Part shown: piece after piece, positions 12,324 to 24,544 of the stretch | How positions within the stretch are numbered: the stretch's first letter is position 1 | Layout of the letters: each line of letters starts with the position of its first letter | Assembly: GCA_028583685.1 (NCBI GenBank) | Contig: JAMXIF010000058.1 | Coordinates: forward strand, 12,802,670-12,866,669 | Origin: Petaurus breviceps papuanus | Taxonomy: Eukaryota > Chordata > Mammalia > Diprotodontia > Petauridae | Direction of reading: 5' to 3' | DNA: 64,000 nt | Translations under genes and position numbers: made by a program | Notes under the pieces: generated by a model | The model's input: the letters and a program-made list of their open reading frames with translations, nothing else | The model's database searches: none | Told to the model about the DNA's origin: nothing

Positions 12324-13725
12324 GTATATAGTACACATACATACATATGTCTATATAGGAGACTATATGGGTTTATGAATACATATGCGAATGTGTGTAT
12401 ATATGTATACAGGTATACATAGAGGGCACAGGACCAATTTAATGGGAAGGGATGATACTTAAAAGATGAAATTAAGAGGTGAGAGAAGAATATTATGAGG
12501 GAAGATGAGGAGAGACAGAATGGGGTAAATTATCTCATATAGAAGAGGCAAGGGAAAATGGTTACAATGGAGGGGAAGAACAGGAAGGCAAAAGGGAATG
12601 GGTCAATCTTATTCTCACTGAATTTGGCTTAGGGAGGGAATGACATTAAGGTATCTCACCCTACAGGAGAGTAGGGGGGAAGGGGATGAGAGGGGGGATG
12701 ATGGAAGGAAGGGCAGGCTGAGGGGGAGGGAAGTTGGAAGCACCCACTTTTGAAAAGGGACAGGATCAAAGTAGAGAATAGAACAAGTGGGAGGTGGGAT
12801 AGGAGGGAGGGAAATATAGTCAGTTTTTTACACTATATCCACTATGGAAATGTTTTGCATAGCTACACATGTACAACCTATCCTGAATTGCTTATCTTCC
12901 CAGTAAGGGTGTATGACAAGGAAGGAAGGGAATGAATCTAGAATTTAAAGTTTTAAAATCAAATATTTAAAAAAAAAATATATATATATATACATACATA
13001 CACACACTATTATTAATATTATTTTACATGTAACTGGGAAATAAGACATACAGGCACTGGGGCATAGAGATCCATCGTGCCCTACTGGAAAGTTGGGAGG
13101 GGGTTTGGGAGAAGATATGGGAGAGAGCAGATTGGAGGAGGGGATACCCAGTGGGATTGCTATTTTGGGGTGGTGGGTAGGGGTAAAACGGGGAAAAAAT
13201 TTGTAACTCAAAATCTTGCGGAAATGAATGATGTAAACTAGAAGCTAATATAGCATTTTATTTAAAAAAAACATGGAAAGATTTGGTTTTATGAAGGAAG
13301 ATGCTATCCACCTTCAGAGAAACAGATAAAGTAGAAATAAGCACAGTAGTCTTACATATATATGTGTATGAATGTACATTACATATAAGTGTGTATATAT
13401 GTAAATATAGGTGTATATCTATATCTATCTATTTATCTATATCTCCGAATTTAACTGTAGCCTTCTTTAGGGTAGGGAAGGAGGGGGAAAAGATAAAGTA
13501 AAAAGTGAATAGAAGAGAACAAAAGAAAACCTACAAAGAAGCAAAGAAAAGCTATATAGCTTTGAAAACAACGTGTAGTAGTTATGACATATAGGTTTTC
13601 TTGAAATGAAAAATTATTGTTTTATATTGAATCCTCTCATGTTCTGCTGTGTACATGGCAATTTTTTTTCCTTTTCTAGTTTTATATCTAAGTTTTAAAT
13701 AAATAAGGAAAATTACCAAAAAAGG
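11925..13725 (+). repeat. L1-related composite repeat with several 3' UTR modules
   Basis: Begins with a 'ggggcagagttaagatggcggtg' head that resembles the start of marsupial L1 5' UTRs. It then carries G/A-rich blocks and three stretches that each look like an L1 3' UTR: one to about 13,050 (gttttgcatagctacacatgtac... attttacatgtaactggg), one to about 13,260 (gtaactcaaaatcttgcggaaatg), and one from 13,300 (gatgctatccaccttcagag) to 13,710. No L1 ORF is present between head and tails. TA-rich microsatellites occur at 12,295-12,340 and 12,978-13,010. The family assignment is from memory of marsupial L1 ends. Confidence 0.45.
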
Positions 13726-13894
13726 GGGGGGGGGGGCTGAGATCCAAACAAATGACAAATGAAATATGGAATGTCAACCCATGCATAAACTAGGAACTGA
13801 CTACCTATAATATTCTTATGAAAGACATTAATGTTATTTCACTAGTAAAAAAAGTAAGCAAAATGTGCCCAAATAAATCTACTAAATAATCAAA

Positions 13895-14445
13895 CAATAA
13901 ACAAGCATTTATTAGGCTCTTATGTGCCAAGCACAAGAATTCTTACTCATACTGAGGTTCCAATCTAATGAGGGGATACAAGTATGATAAATAGTAATAA
14001 AAGCATAAGATATAATGAATAGAGTTGTTTAGGAGGGAAACACTAGCATCTGGAGAAATCAATAAAGGCTTCAGACTGCAAATGGTACTTGAGAATAGGA
14101 TGATTCTGGGCCAAAGCTAAGGAAAGTGGCCAGTGGAAATGAATAAAGAATGAAGGACTGGCCATGTGGAATGGTGAGTGCCAACGACATGAAGATGGGG
14201 TGCAATGTGTTAGAACAGTAAGAAGGCCAGTTTCGCTGGATCAAAGAGTGTGGGAGAGAGACTAATCTCCAATAAGGCTGGACAGATCGACTGGAACCAG
14301 AGAGTAAAAGGCTCTAAAAACTAAATAGGAGTTTATATTTTATCCCAAAGGCAATAGGAAGCTACCAGAATTGATTTGAGCAAGCAATCTGTGCTAAATG
14401 AAAATTACTTTGGTAGGAATGTGTACAATCCATTTGAGTGATAAA
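13895..14445 (-). repeat. L2 LINE, 3' part (interrupted element, segment 1)
   Basis: Starts with the antisense L2 tail 'aacaagcatttattaggctcttatgtgccaagcaca' and runs through 'aggagtttatattttatccc'. A younger SINE interrupts it at 14,446. The element resumes at 14,643 and again at about 16,170. Confidence 0.6.
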
Positions 14446-14628
14446 GGGGCGGCTAGGTGGCACAGTGAATAGAGCACTAGCCCTGGAGTCAGGAGAACCT
14501 GAGTTCAAATCCGGCCTCAGACACTTAACACTTACTAGCCGTGTGACCTTGGGCAAGTCACTTAACCCCAAAGTGCCCTGCCTTCCCCCCCCTCCAAAAA
14601 GCAAAAAAAAAAAAACCCAAAAAAACAA
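14446..14628 (+). repeat. tRNA-derived SINE (WSINE1-like) inserted in L2
   Basis: Full-length copy with a mixed A/C tail. Target repeats atttgagtgataaa (14,432-14,445) and atttgagcaataaa (14,629-14,642) differ at two of 14 positions. Confidence 0.88.
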
Positions 14629-14642
14629 ATTTGAGCAATAAA

Positions 14643-15240
14643 ACACTGGGGGCAAGAAGACATATTAGGAGACTGTTGCAATAATCAAGGTGTGCGGGGA
14701 TAACGGCCTGAACTAAGCAGTAGCTATAAGAATGAAAACAAAGGATTAAATGTAAAAGATGTGGATGAAGAAATAGCTAGATATAGGTCAGTCAGACAAG
14801 CAAGCATTTTATTAAAACCATACTAGAAGCACTAAGATAAAGGATAGTGAGGAGTCAAAAATAATACCAAACATAACAAACCTGAGAGACTAGAAGGATG
14901 GTCGTACTTTGACAGAAAGAGCTAAGGGTTTTAGGGGAAAGGTAATGAGTTTTGGAAATGTTGAGTCTGAGGTGTCTCCAGAATATTGTCTGAAATGTCC
15001 AATAGGTAACTGGTGATGTGGGACCAGATGTGGAGATGAGAGTCATTAATAAACCCATGAGAGCTGATGACATTGTCAAGAAAGAGAATGCAGATGAAAG
15101 AGAGAAGGCATAGGACAAAACCCCAGGGAACACCCATAATTAGTGGGCATGATATAGATAATGAACCAGAAGACAGAAGAGTAGGTACCCAAGTAGTAAA
15201 ACAAGGAGAAAGTAATGCAGAGGTTCCCAAACTATTTTGG
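14643..15240 (-). repeat. L2 LINE, reverse transcriptase region (segment 2)
   Basis: Minus-strand translation gives 'GVPWGFVLCLLSF' and, after a gap, 'SSHGFINDSHLHI'. These align with the L2/CR1 reverse-transcriptase motifs GVPQGSVLGPLLF and SSHGF..YADDTQLY. The active-site YADD is lost, so this is a dead copy. Confidence 0.7.
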
Positions 15241-15272
15241 CCTATCACCACCTTTTCAAAAAAAAAAAATTG

Positions 15273-15410
15273 GGGGGGCGGCTAGGTGGTGCAGTGAATA
15301 GAGCACCAGCCTGGAGTCATGAGGACCTGAGTTCAAATGCAGCTTAACACAAAAACTAGCCGTGACCTTGGGCAAATCAATTAACCCCAACTGTCCCCCC
15401 TCAATTTCTC
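15273..15410 (+). repeat. tRNA-derived SINE, internally shortened
   Basis: SINE head and 'ggagtcatgaggacctgagttcaaatg' are followed at once by 'cagcttaacacaaaaactagccgtgacc', so part of the body is missing. It ends near 'ccaactgtcccccctc'. Confidence 0.7.
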
Positions 15411-15745
15411 AGCACCACCAGAAATCTACTTTCTTTAACTCTTTAAAGGTTTGGGGTTTTTTTTTTTTAATATGCATCATTTATGCATCTTAAATTAAGT
15501 TTATTGTAAATTTGTTTTTTCTTGCATTGGAATTTTGACAATGCAATATTGTATCATATAAGGTATAGTATCATACCATAAACAAGTCATTACACACTCA
15601 TATTTCTGCCAATGCATGCTGATCTTCCCAACAATGGGCAACAGGCTCACCTGCTAACACTTGCTTCTTAAGATCCGTCAGCAGACTCAACCACTGATCA
15701 GATATAACTTAAATTTTGTATGTTTATTTGGAAAATAATGTAATC

Positions 15746-15801
15746 GGCCGTGTAACCTTCAGCAAGTTACTTAACCCCGATTGCTTTAAAAAAAAAAAAA
15801 A
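15746..15801 (+). repeat. 5'-truncated tRNA-SINE with perfect target repeats
   Basis: Only the last 56 nt of a SINE remain (ggccgtgtaaccttcagc to poly(A)). Perfect 15-bp repeats gaaaataatgtaatc flank it at 15,731-15,745 and 15,802-15,816, so the truncation happened at insertion. Confidence 0.88.
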
Positions 15802-15816
15802 GAAAATAATGTAATC

Positions 15817-16040
15817 ACTACAACTTTAACTCAGTTATACAACAGATGAAACATGTACAGTTTTTCAAAATTTTATCTTCCCTTCTTTCCTTATGCTTCC
15901 ATTACCCCCTTATTTTTTTTCAATGCCCCCCCCCTTGCATCCGAGGGTACTACCACCCTCCTGGATCATTCCAGGGCCCCCAGGAGACAGTATCTGCCAC
16001 TCTGGGAACCTATGAACTAATGTCACTGTAAACCAGGAAG
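15817..16040. other. Intron sequence, nothing recognised
   Basis: Pyrimidine-rich, with a C run near 15,925-15,933. Short frames across it have no recognised homology. Confidence 0.4.
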
Positions 16041-16043
16041 TGG

Positions 16044-16168
16044 GGCAGCTAGGTGGCTCAAAGGATACAACACCGGCCCATGAATCAGGAAGACTTGAAT
16101 TCACACTAGCTATATGATCCTAGGCAAGTCACTTAACCTTGATTGTCTCAGAAAAACAAAACAAAACA
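16044..16168 (+). repeat. Older tRNA-derived SINE
   Basis: Diverged copy: 'ggggcagctaggtggctcaaagg', 'ggcaagtcacttaaccttgattgtctcag', then a CAAAA-rich tail. Confidence 0.75.
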
Positions 16169-16169
16169 G

Positions 16170-16470
16170 GGGGAAGACAATATAGAGGAAGGGATGGTAG
16201 TCAACAGTGTCAACTGTAGCATATAGATTGAAAAGGATGAGGGCTAAAAAAAGACAGTCTGGCAAATATAAGATCATCAAGAGAGTCGTTTCAAATGAGT
16301 TATGATGAGGTCAGAAGACAGATTATAAAAAGTGGAAGAGGGAGCAAGTGTAGGGAAAGTTGAGGAAGCTAGTGTAGACAACCTTTTCAAGGAATCTAGA
16401 TAAAAATATAAGTAGGAGAGATTTAGGGAGAATAGATCGACAGTACAGTCTAATAAAAGTTTTTTTTTTT
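16170..16470 (-). repeat. L2 LINE, reverse transcriptase N-terminal part (segment 3)
   Basis: Minus-strand frame gives 'ALILFNLYATVDTVD', which aligns with the L2/CR1 motif VLLDLSAAFDTVDH. With segments at 13,895 and 14,643 it forms one old element in the right order, split by later insertions. Confidence 0.65.
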
Positions 16471-16499
16471 TAAGGATAGGGAAGAGAGAAAAGAAATAA

Positions 16500-18319
16500 G
16501 CATTTAGAGACAGCCACTATGCTAAGCACTTTTTACAAATATTAAATGTTATGTCTGAAGGCGTAGAGAAGCAATCAGTAGAAAGGGAAAGGCTGAAGAT
16601 TAGATACAGACAATATAAATGAGGCCACAATCTGCAAAAGATGAGAGGGGATGGGATCAAGCACACATTCAAGTCTCTAATGTATGTTAAGCACTATATA
16701 TAAAGACAAAAACAGAACAGTTTAAGAAGTTTAATAAAGCCTTAAGATTTTACTCATATGGTCAGATTCCAAGTTTCTAGAATTAGAACAATGTAAGTTT
16801 TCTTCAAGTCTATCACCATAAAGATTTACAGAAGTAAAATAGCATGCTGCTTCTAAACATGAGCAAGGTGAAAGTATACTGAAAACATGACCCCAATTTC
16901 ATTAAATAGGAAGTTTTCTTCAGTCTCACTGGGCTGCCTGAAATTTACTAAAATAGATATATATTTAAAACAACTTTTAGTCTGGTGGCACTGAACTTGT
17001 ATTTGATTTTCAGGACTCTAGGACACTAGATAAAAATCTGCCCCTACCTATGTCCAATCCAGAAATCAAACAAAAAAGATGGCTTAGCTGAGAGAACGTG
17101 AGATTCCAAATTTGCCTATCACAAAAACTCCTTCTTGTCAATAACTATACTCAAGGGCAACCAAATTTTAAAGACCATAAAAATGTTTAAAAGTCACAAA
17201 CTTGCTTTTCTATAAACATTATGTAATGTTACAAAGCAACTACAATTCAAAGAAAATACAATTTGAGTTAATCTGGAATAAAATAAATTTTAAAATGAAA
17301 TGAAAAATTTTAAGTCCACCCAAATTAAAATTTGCTTTACTTATTTATTTTATCTTATTTATTGATGATAAATCTGAATACTGAAAACCCTCCAAGTAAG
17401 ATGCATGGGTTAAGTTTCCCAAAGGATTATATTCCTACAACTGCTAACTCTTCAACTTTTTAAATTACTTTAGTGTATTTTCTGCCAAATTGTAGATTTG
17501 GAAATACACTTTTCCATCACTCCCCCCCCCCCCCCCCAAGACTCTACTAATACATATTAAGCAAAGACTAGACTAAGTAAGCTAGCTAAAAGTCCCTTCA
17601 AACTCTAACTTCCCATAATTCTGTGAAACAAAACTTTACAAAAAAACCCTCAATACAAAAGGAGAAAAATCTGATTTGTATATATAAATGTACAGATTGA
17701 ATAAGTCTACCTTATTTAATGGAAGCTGGAGAAAAGTGAAAAATAACCTTTTAAAAACTACATGACTTATAATACCTCAGCTTTATCTACCATTGAAAGC
17801 AATAATGACAACAGGAAATACCTTAACACACTTCCTTACTCAAAGCTCTCAGTCACTTGTTATTGAAAGTTCACACCCAGAGGTTATTCTTATGTTTTTA
17901 TCCTCTTATACTCCACATTATCATCCAAGATCAAACTCATATTAAAAAAAAAATTTCATAGCCAAAAAAGCTTTAAGGGCAGAGACAATCTCAGAAACAC
18001 CCTACAATCATCTAGTTTAAGCAGTTCAGCATTGCCAGCTTGACATTTGTTTTGAAAGCTGAGGGGGAGTGAAGCTTTCCTTGTTTTTAATTTCAATCCT
18101 GGGCAAATAGAAATAGATGCAAGGTTTCAAGGTTACATAGTACACACACAGAACATCCTGTCCACTAAGCCTAAACACATGCCCAACATGCTGAAAGTTA
18201 TGGCCAAATTACCTGTAAAGAAATATTTGATTTGCTCATTCTCAGCTGTTTCCTACAAATGCAAAATTATTCTATTTTTGGTTTTGTTTTAGAATGATCC
18301 GCCTTTAACAACTGTTGTT
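16500..18319. other. Intron sequence, mostly unrecognised
   Basis: AT-rich sequence. A C run of 17 lies at 17,521-17,537. A short L2-tail-like piece sits at about 16,497-16,555 (cactatgctaagcac). Nothing else supported. Confidence 0.45.
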
Positions 18320-18337
18320 AAAGAATTAAGCATTACA

Positions 18338-18488
18338 GGGGCAGCTAGGTGGTGCAGTGAATAGCACTAGTCCTGGAGTCAGGAGGATCTGAGTTCAAAT
18401 TTGGCCTCAGACACTTGACACACTTACTAGCTGTGTGGCCTTGGACAAGTCAACCCCAATTACCCTGCCTTCCCCCCTCCAAAAAAAC
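18338..18488 (+). repeat. tRNA-derived SINE (WSINE1-like)
   Basis: Full-length copy with perfect 18-bp target repeats aaagaattaagcattaca at 18,320-18,337 and 18,489-18,506. The tail is short (seven A). Confidence 0.92.
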
Positions 18489-18509
18489 AAAGAATTAAGC
18501 ATTACATAT

Positions 18510-21180
18510 GCTAAAGCCAAAAATCAAATAATATAATCCTTGCTCCTTTGTTATACCCCATCTTTTTAACCCCTCCCTAACTCCTTTCTAAAATTTTAAC
18601 TTATTTTTTATAGAAGAAAAAAAGTTAAGGGCCAAGTGATGACCACACTACAGGGTTTTCACAGAGGACAGTTCACAGACTGGGATATTAAAGAAACACA
18701 TGCTTCTGACTAAATTCTTCTAATCCTAAAGTGTGGTTATCTCAATAAGTGCACTCCCTGGATTAAATTCCTAGTTTAAATAGAAAGCCTATATTTTCTC
18801 AAGATTTTGAAGGTGTATGTGTATGTATAAAAATATCAAGTTGCTAGGGAAAACAGGTAAATTCTTTGAACTATGTGGTTTACACAATTTACACAAAATA
18901 TAGGATTTCTACAATTAATTATATCTATTCAGCTATAACTCAGTGCTCACAGTATAAAACAACCCTTAGCACTACAATTAACATATCTGAACATTCACCT
19001 GAAAAGAGAATGATTTATAAGTCTCAAAGCCAAGTGTTAATATCAAATATATAAACAAGAATTTATTGTTGCATAAGCACAACCATGATTAATTCTAAGG
19101 AATCACAGGATTCTAAAAATATTTTAGCTCTCCAACTCAAGTTTCTAAAAAGGCTTCTGTAAATTAGGTGAAGCTTATACTCATTTTTAGTGTCTTATAG
19201 CAAAAACAACAGTTTCCATTAAAAGCCTGACAACTCCAGAATGCTAAAGGTAGCAATGAATCTCAAGGAGATCACTTTACATCATCCAACAGTGACCTGA
19301 CCCCTTCAACTGATTAACAAGAGACACTCAATGTTTCAAAAAGGAGTCCAACTAGCTTTTCCCCTATGATGGTAGCATGGATGAGGTATGAATAGTCGAT
19401 AATTATTAAAGAGAAAGAAAAATTCTGCTAGATAATGAAATGCTACAGGAAAAAAGAAATTCATAAAATAGCAAAACATGCATGAACAGGTTAAGTACCT
19501 ATCTGCTTCCTGAATGAAGAATAAAGAACTTAGTTGAAGAGACTGGTTAACTTCACTGCTCTCATAGCTTAAACAAGAGAAGAGAGTTGAGCCAATGGAT
19601 TATGTACTAGGCTAAAGGTTAATTATGTTTTGGTGACATAGTTACAACAGATGAAAAAAAGACAACTTTTTTCTCTGCCTAAAAGGGCAAAAAGAATTAA
19701 TGAGACCACTGGTAGGGAGACAAACTATGTAGAGATAAAGTAAAACTATCACCAGAAACAAGCATATGGAAAAAAAAATTTTCAACAAAGCAATTCAGAA
19801 TAATCTAAGTTTTAGAAATTTAACCTTATATCCTACAACATCTGTATGTATTATATATCACTAATAAGAAATGATGACTAAGGCAATCAACACAGCAAGT
19901 ACTTAATGCTTGTTGACTAAACATCAACAATGAAACAAGTAAATACTGAGAAAGACTCAAAAACAGCAAAACCAAGAATTCTACTTAATCCCTATGTAGT
20001 TGAAAAACATTCAATTAACCAGAACCCAATCCCAAGAATTCCAATTAACTGAAAATTCTAGTGTAAAAGCATATTCATATCTATGGTTTGAAGTATAAAA
20101 TAAACACATACAACCTGAAATCACTTGGCAAATATCCAGGGAAAATTGTATAGGCTTTGCCCGGAAAAGAAATATAATTGTAGGAAGGAGGAGAGAGAAG
20201 AGTATTTTTCTTTCAAACTCACCCATCAAAAAGTATTGTCACAAAATAGCATATTTAATTCATCACTTAAAAACTGGGTTTGTAAATGAAAAAAATACCA
20301 TCCTTCTAAAATGATATTATCATCACCAAATCAAATGTCAGTAGAGAATAACTACAATACTTGGATACCTCTCTTGAGCAAATTATAAGGCATATACTTA
20401 AATGTTTAAAGAAAAAGGATTGTCTTCCTGCTAAAATAACTAACTGAATTGAACAGAAAAATCTCCGTTTTTCCTTGGTATTAATGCTACCATAAAACTG
20501 AATCAGAGTTTTATTCTTCCTTATCCAAAAAATTTCAATACTAAGGCTAGAAATATAAATCACAAATCTTTTTTTTTAATTTTTTTTGCCAGTTTTAGAA
20601 ACATAAAAGCAGAAAGCCAAATATATACAATATTGTAAAGTAAAAGAACCATTTGCTGAATTTAAGCCAGCAAAATATGAATAATCCAAACTAGATTTTG
20701 TATACTATTTTAAGAACAATTTACTACATAGCTTTTTATACTATGCAGGAAAACTGGGTCATTTTATAATCCCTGATTAGGGTTCACAGAATTACCTAAG
20801 AAAAACAGCACTAACAAGTAGTTCATTTCCTTTATCTCAAACACTGAAAGTAGTTGAAAATAGAATTATCTATTATGGTCATCACTCAAACTCACATAGT
20901 AAGTTGTATAATACAGCTTTTGATTATTACACTTTTTTTCACCAGAACTTGCAGGGGAAAGAGGAGAAAGTATTAGAACTGAAGGTGAAGGAATAATTCC
21001 TGAACTGGAAATTTATAATTTTCTAGCAGAACTAAAAACTAAATGCCATGCTCGATTCCACCATGTTGCTTCTAAATGTATTCTCTACAGGAAAAACAGA
21101 GCATAGAAACAAGACCTTTGGGAAATATCAAGTTTCCCTCCCCTTGAACATAAAGTGAACAGATGCACCCACACCATACA
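18510..21180. other. Intron sequence, nothing recognised
   Basis: AT-rich, largely unique-looking sequence. Short open frames have no recognisable homology. I see no exon, RNA gene or clear repeat. Confidence 0.5.
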
Positions 21181-21184
21181 ACAA

Positions 21185-21400
21185 CATCATACTTGAGTCA
21201 GATTCTAAGCTTGGCTCTAATACATTGTTAGCTGCGTGCCCACAGACAAGCAACTCAGTGGCTCTATGCCTCAGTTTCACCACATGTAAAACTGCACCAA
21301 CAGCTGTTTGCTATTTCATAGTATTATTGAAAGAATGGACAAAATGTTAGGTAGAAAGGATTAATATCAGATATCATTATGATTATATGTTTACATACAT
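21185..21400 (+). repeat. MIR-like repeat
   Basis: Sense order of MIR: 'gattctaagcttggctctaa', 'caagcaactcagtggctctatgcctcagtttcaccac'. Diverged. Confidence 0.5.
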
Positions 21401-21842
21401 CATCTAATTCAGAGGGGAATAAAATATCAATATCTGAAGGGTCTAAGACAAAGGCTCTCTCCTTCAAAAAAAAAAATACATGTTTTCATTAACTAAACAA
21501 ATAACTCTACTGCCACAGTTCAGTCAGACACAAATCAGAAACTAAAAGGTTTAGATGTTAAAGATGTTAAGATGTTAAAGTCTCCAAATAAGCACAAATT
21601 AAGATTTATTCCAGGAAACTTGTAAAAAATTATTTCATTTTTTTCCTACCTGCAAAGAATCTGAAAGTGGGGGGAGAGGGGAAGTGTTAAGAAATGGCAG
21701 TGAAGTCTGGAATATGGCTATTTTAATTATTAATCTAAGAATCAACCTTTAATTCTCTTTAATCAGTCTAAGTATGCCAGATGTAAAAGACTAATTTTCA
21801 GTGAATCTGGATCTTACATAATTGACAGAGTATGAGATCTGC

Positions 21843-21911
21843 TGTTTCTGAAAACTTTTTAAAATAAATAAAAGAGGTTCTGCAATTTTTTTAAATAAAT
21901 AAAAGAGGTTA
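21843..21911. repeat. Short tandem duplication
   Basis: The unit 'aaataaataaaagaggtt' occurs twice, about 36 bp apart, each preceded by a T-rich stretch. Confidence 0.7.
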
Positions 21912-22449
21912 TCTTTTTTAATAAGATGCCTATAAAGGCAAAATGCTGCCTTTAACAAAGGTTTTCTTCCAATAAGGTTATGTCCTAAATGTTAAAATCA
22001 CACAAAATACTGTGACAATTGCAACCCAAGGTGACACTGCTAAATATGAAGCATGGAGACAGAGGGACATATGCTCACCAAAGGTGTTCATCGGTGTTAC
22101 AGATGGCCCTAGCACTTTGCTCAGTGCCTGGCACATAAATGTGCCCTTAGTAAATGCTTGCTGACTTGCCTGTGCAAAGTCCAAACAGAAGGGGGATTCC
22201 TCTGACAGAGCCTCTACTGAGATCCCCTTTTGCTGATGACAGGCTAAATGCAGTAAACTGTGAAACCCTACTTCTTGAGAGGGCCATGGTCACAATCACA
22301 GTACCAACCAACACCTGAAAATGAAAGCCCTCTCCAACCTAAGCTCCAAGTGGTCATCCAGCACTTGCTTTGAAGACCTCTCCTGAAGGAGAGTATAATA
22401 CTTTGAGATAGTCCATTATACTTCTGGAGAGCTTTCAGCTGGGTTAGAC

Positions 22450-22675
22450 TCCGGGACCCCATTTGAGGTTTTCTTGGCCAAGACAATGGAGTGGTTTGAC
22501 ACTTCCTTCACCAGTTCATTTTACAGATGAGGAAGCTGAGGCAAACAAGGTTGTGACTTGCCCAAGGTCACACAGGAGTAAGTATCTAAGGCCAGGTTTG
22601 AATTCAGAAAGAGGAGTCTTCCAGACTCCAGACCGAGCATTCTATCCACTGTGGGGCCTACCTGCCCTTGGATAA
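22450..22675 (-). repeat. MAR1-like CORE-SINE
   Basis: Antisense order: 'ggttttcttggccaagacaatggagtggtttgac', 'cattttacagatgaggaagctgaggc', 'tttgaattcagaaag', 'ctatccactgtgg'. Confidence 0.8.
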
Positions 22676-23034
22676 TTATTAGGAGATTGTTTCCAAATAA
22701 TCATCATGAGCTAAAGCATCCCCAGTTTCTTCAAATTCTCCTCATATAAAGTTGATCATCACCATCCTGACTGCTGTCCTTCACTATCTAGCTCAAAGTC
22801 TCCTAAAAAAGCAGTGTTCGGAAATGAACCTAAGACTCTAGATGGTTTGAACAGGGAAGAATATGGGGGTTATCAAGTCCCTGGTTCTGGATCCTGTTGG
22901 TCTTAATTCAGCCTGAGGGTACATTAGCTTTTCTAAGCAGCCGCTTCTATTGGGCTGATAGTGCCCTAAAACCTCTAGCTCTTTCAGACAAGTGGCTATT
23001 TCAGCCAAACCTCTCTACTAGTTTATAATTTATG

Positions 23035-23290
23035 TTTCTTTTTACATATTTGAATCAGCAATGGATGGACACAGGATGATTCCCACAAAGCTAAGAGGTG
23101 GCTAATGAAAGGAAAGAAGAGCCTTAGGGGTATAAATAGGTCAGTGGAAAGCCAGAGTAAGAAGGGGAAAAAAAAACATTTTAGGGGATATAAATGTGTA
23201 TTTTCATATGTTTCTGTGGGATGAGAGTTATGAAGCTTTGCACATTTTATTTGCAAAGAGTTAGAATTCTTATTAGCATATAAATCATGG
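23035..23290. repeat. Unrecognised repeat, copy 1
   Basis: Shares an ordered set of blocks with 25,340-25,530: 'gcaatggatgg', 'ggtggctaatgaaagg', 'gtcagtggaaagccagag', 'aggggatataaatgtgtattt'. I do not recognise the family. Strand is arbitrary. Confidence 0.55.
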
Positions 23291-23299
23291 AAACCATAC

Positions 23300-24358
23300 A
23301 ATTCCCCATGTTCCTACTAACCATCTCACATCTAAGTCAATATTCAGTCGTATGCCAGGTATAAGTATCCTCTTGGTTTTCCATATTTAAATGTTTCTGT
23401 TGGGGGTTTTTTTACTCTGTAAACAGTCAGGATACCAAATAGTTATAAAGTACATATCTGAGGAGGTAATATTACCTTGATATTATTTTAATCATCCTAA
23501 TGCAAAAAATGTCAGGGATTAATCCATTCTCTATTAAAATCTGGTAAGTCATGCTTTGCATTACTGCAACCTCTTTTTTAAGTTCCATATATCCAACCTC
23601 CTTTGGAAGACTTTATAGATTTGATACACATGACAAATTAAAAGGAGACACAGCTTAAAAAAGATTTGCTAGATAGGAAGATTTAAGAATATCACAATCC
23701 TTTTCAATTCTCAATTGTCTATCTTACAAAGTAACAAATGACCATTCCTTCAATATCTCGCCAATTTGAGGCTTTTTATTCTCTTTTCTGGAAAGTCAAA
23801 TTTATTTGCAAATCCTAGTCTGCTTTTTCTGATCCTCACTCAATCTAAATTTCCCATTCACCTCAACCTTCATTCCATCAACTTAGAAAAATCTGCTTTT
23901 CTATGTCCTTCCAGGCTTACAGCAATCAGTTTAAAATTCCATCTCCCTGTACTCCATGTTTCACTAAAAATCACCAGCATACCATCCCAAAACACCCAAC
24001 CTGGGTGAGGGTGTATTTTTCATTTATATATTCTTTGCAATCTACATTAAGGTACTATCATCTTCCTTTTGTAAAAGAAGTTAACTGAAGTCACATTTAG
24101 CAACAGAATTTGATTATCTTGATTCCAAACAGAGACCTCTTTAAGAAACTACAAAATATTTTATACATATAAATAAAAGGCTTAGGTTCCATCCCTATTA
24201 CTCCTATCCTCACAAAACCACTTGGAATAAAATTTTAGTAAAGCCAAGGCTCAGAAAAAAGCAAATTTGAAATCTACCATTTCTCAACCTCTAGTAAACA
24301 ATGAGTCAAATAAGATTTCAAATTCTCTCAAGGCCTGTGATACATTTTTATGATGTAC
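23300..24358. other. Intron sequence, nothing recognised
   Basis: AT-rich sequence, pyrimidine-rich around 23,770-24,000. Short frames there are not recognised. Confidence 0.45.
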
Positions 24359-24373
24359 AAGAACAACAGGATT

Positions 24374-24544
24374 TTGGGGCGGCTAGGTGGCACAGTGAAT
24401 AGAGAACCGGCCCTGCAGTCAAGAGGACCCGAGTTCAAATGTGACCTCAGACACTTAAACACTTACTAGTCATTTGACCTTGGGCACAAGTCACTTAACC
24501 TCAATTGACCTGCATTCCCCCCTCCAAAAAGGGAAAAAAAAAAA
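24374..24544 (+). repeat. tRNA-derived SINE (WSINE1-like)
   Basis: Full-length copy. Target repeats aagaacaacaggatt (24,359-24,373) and aagaataacaggatt (24,545-24,559) match at 14 of 15 positions. Confidence 0.9.
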
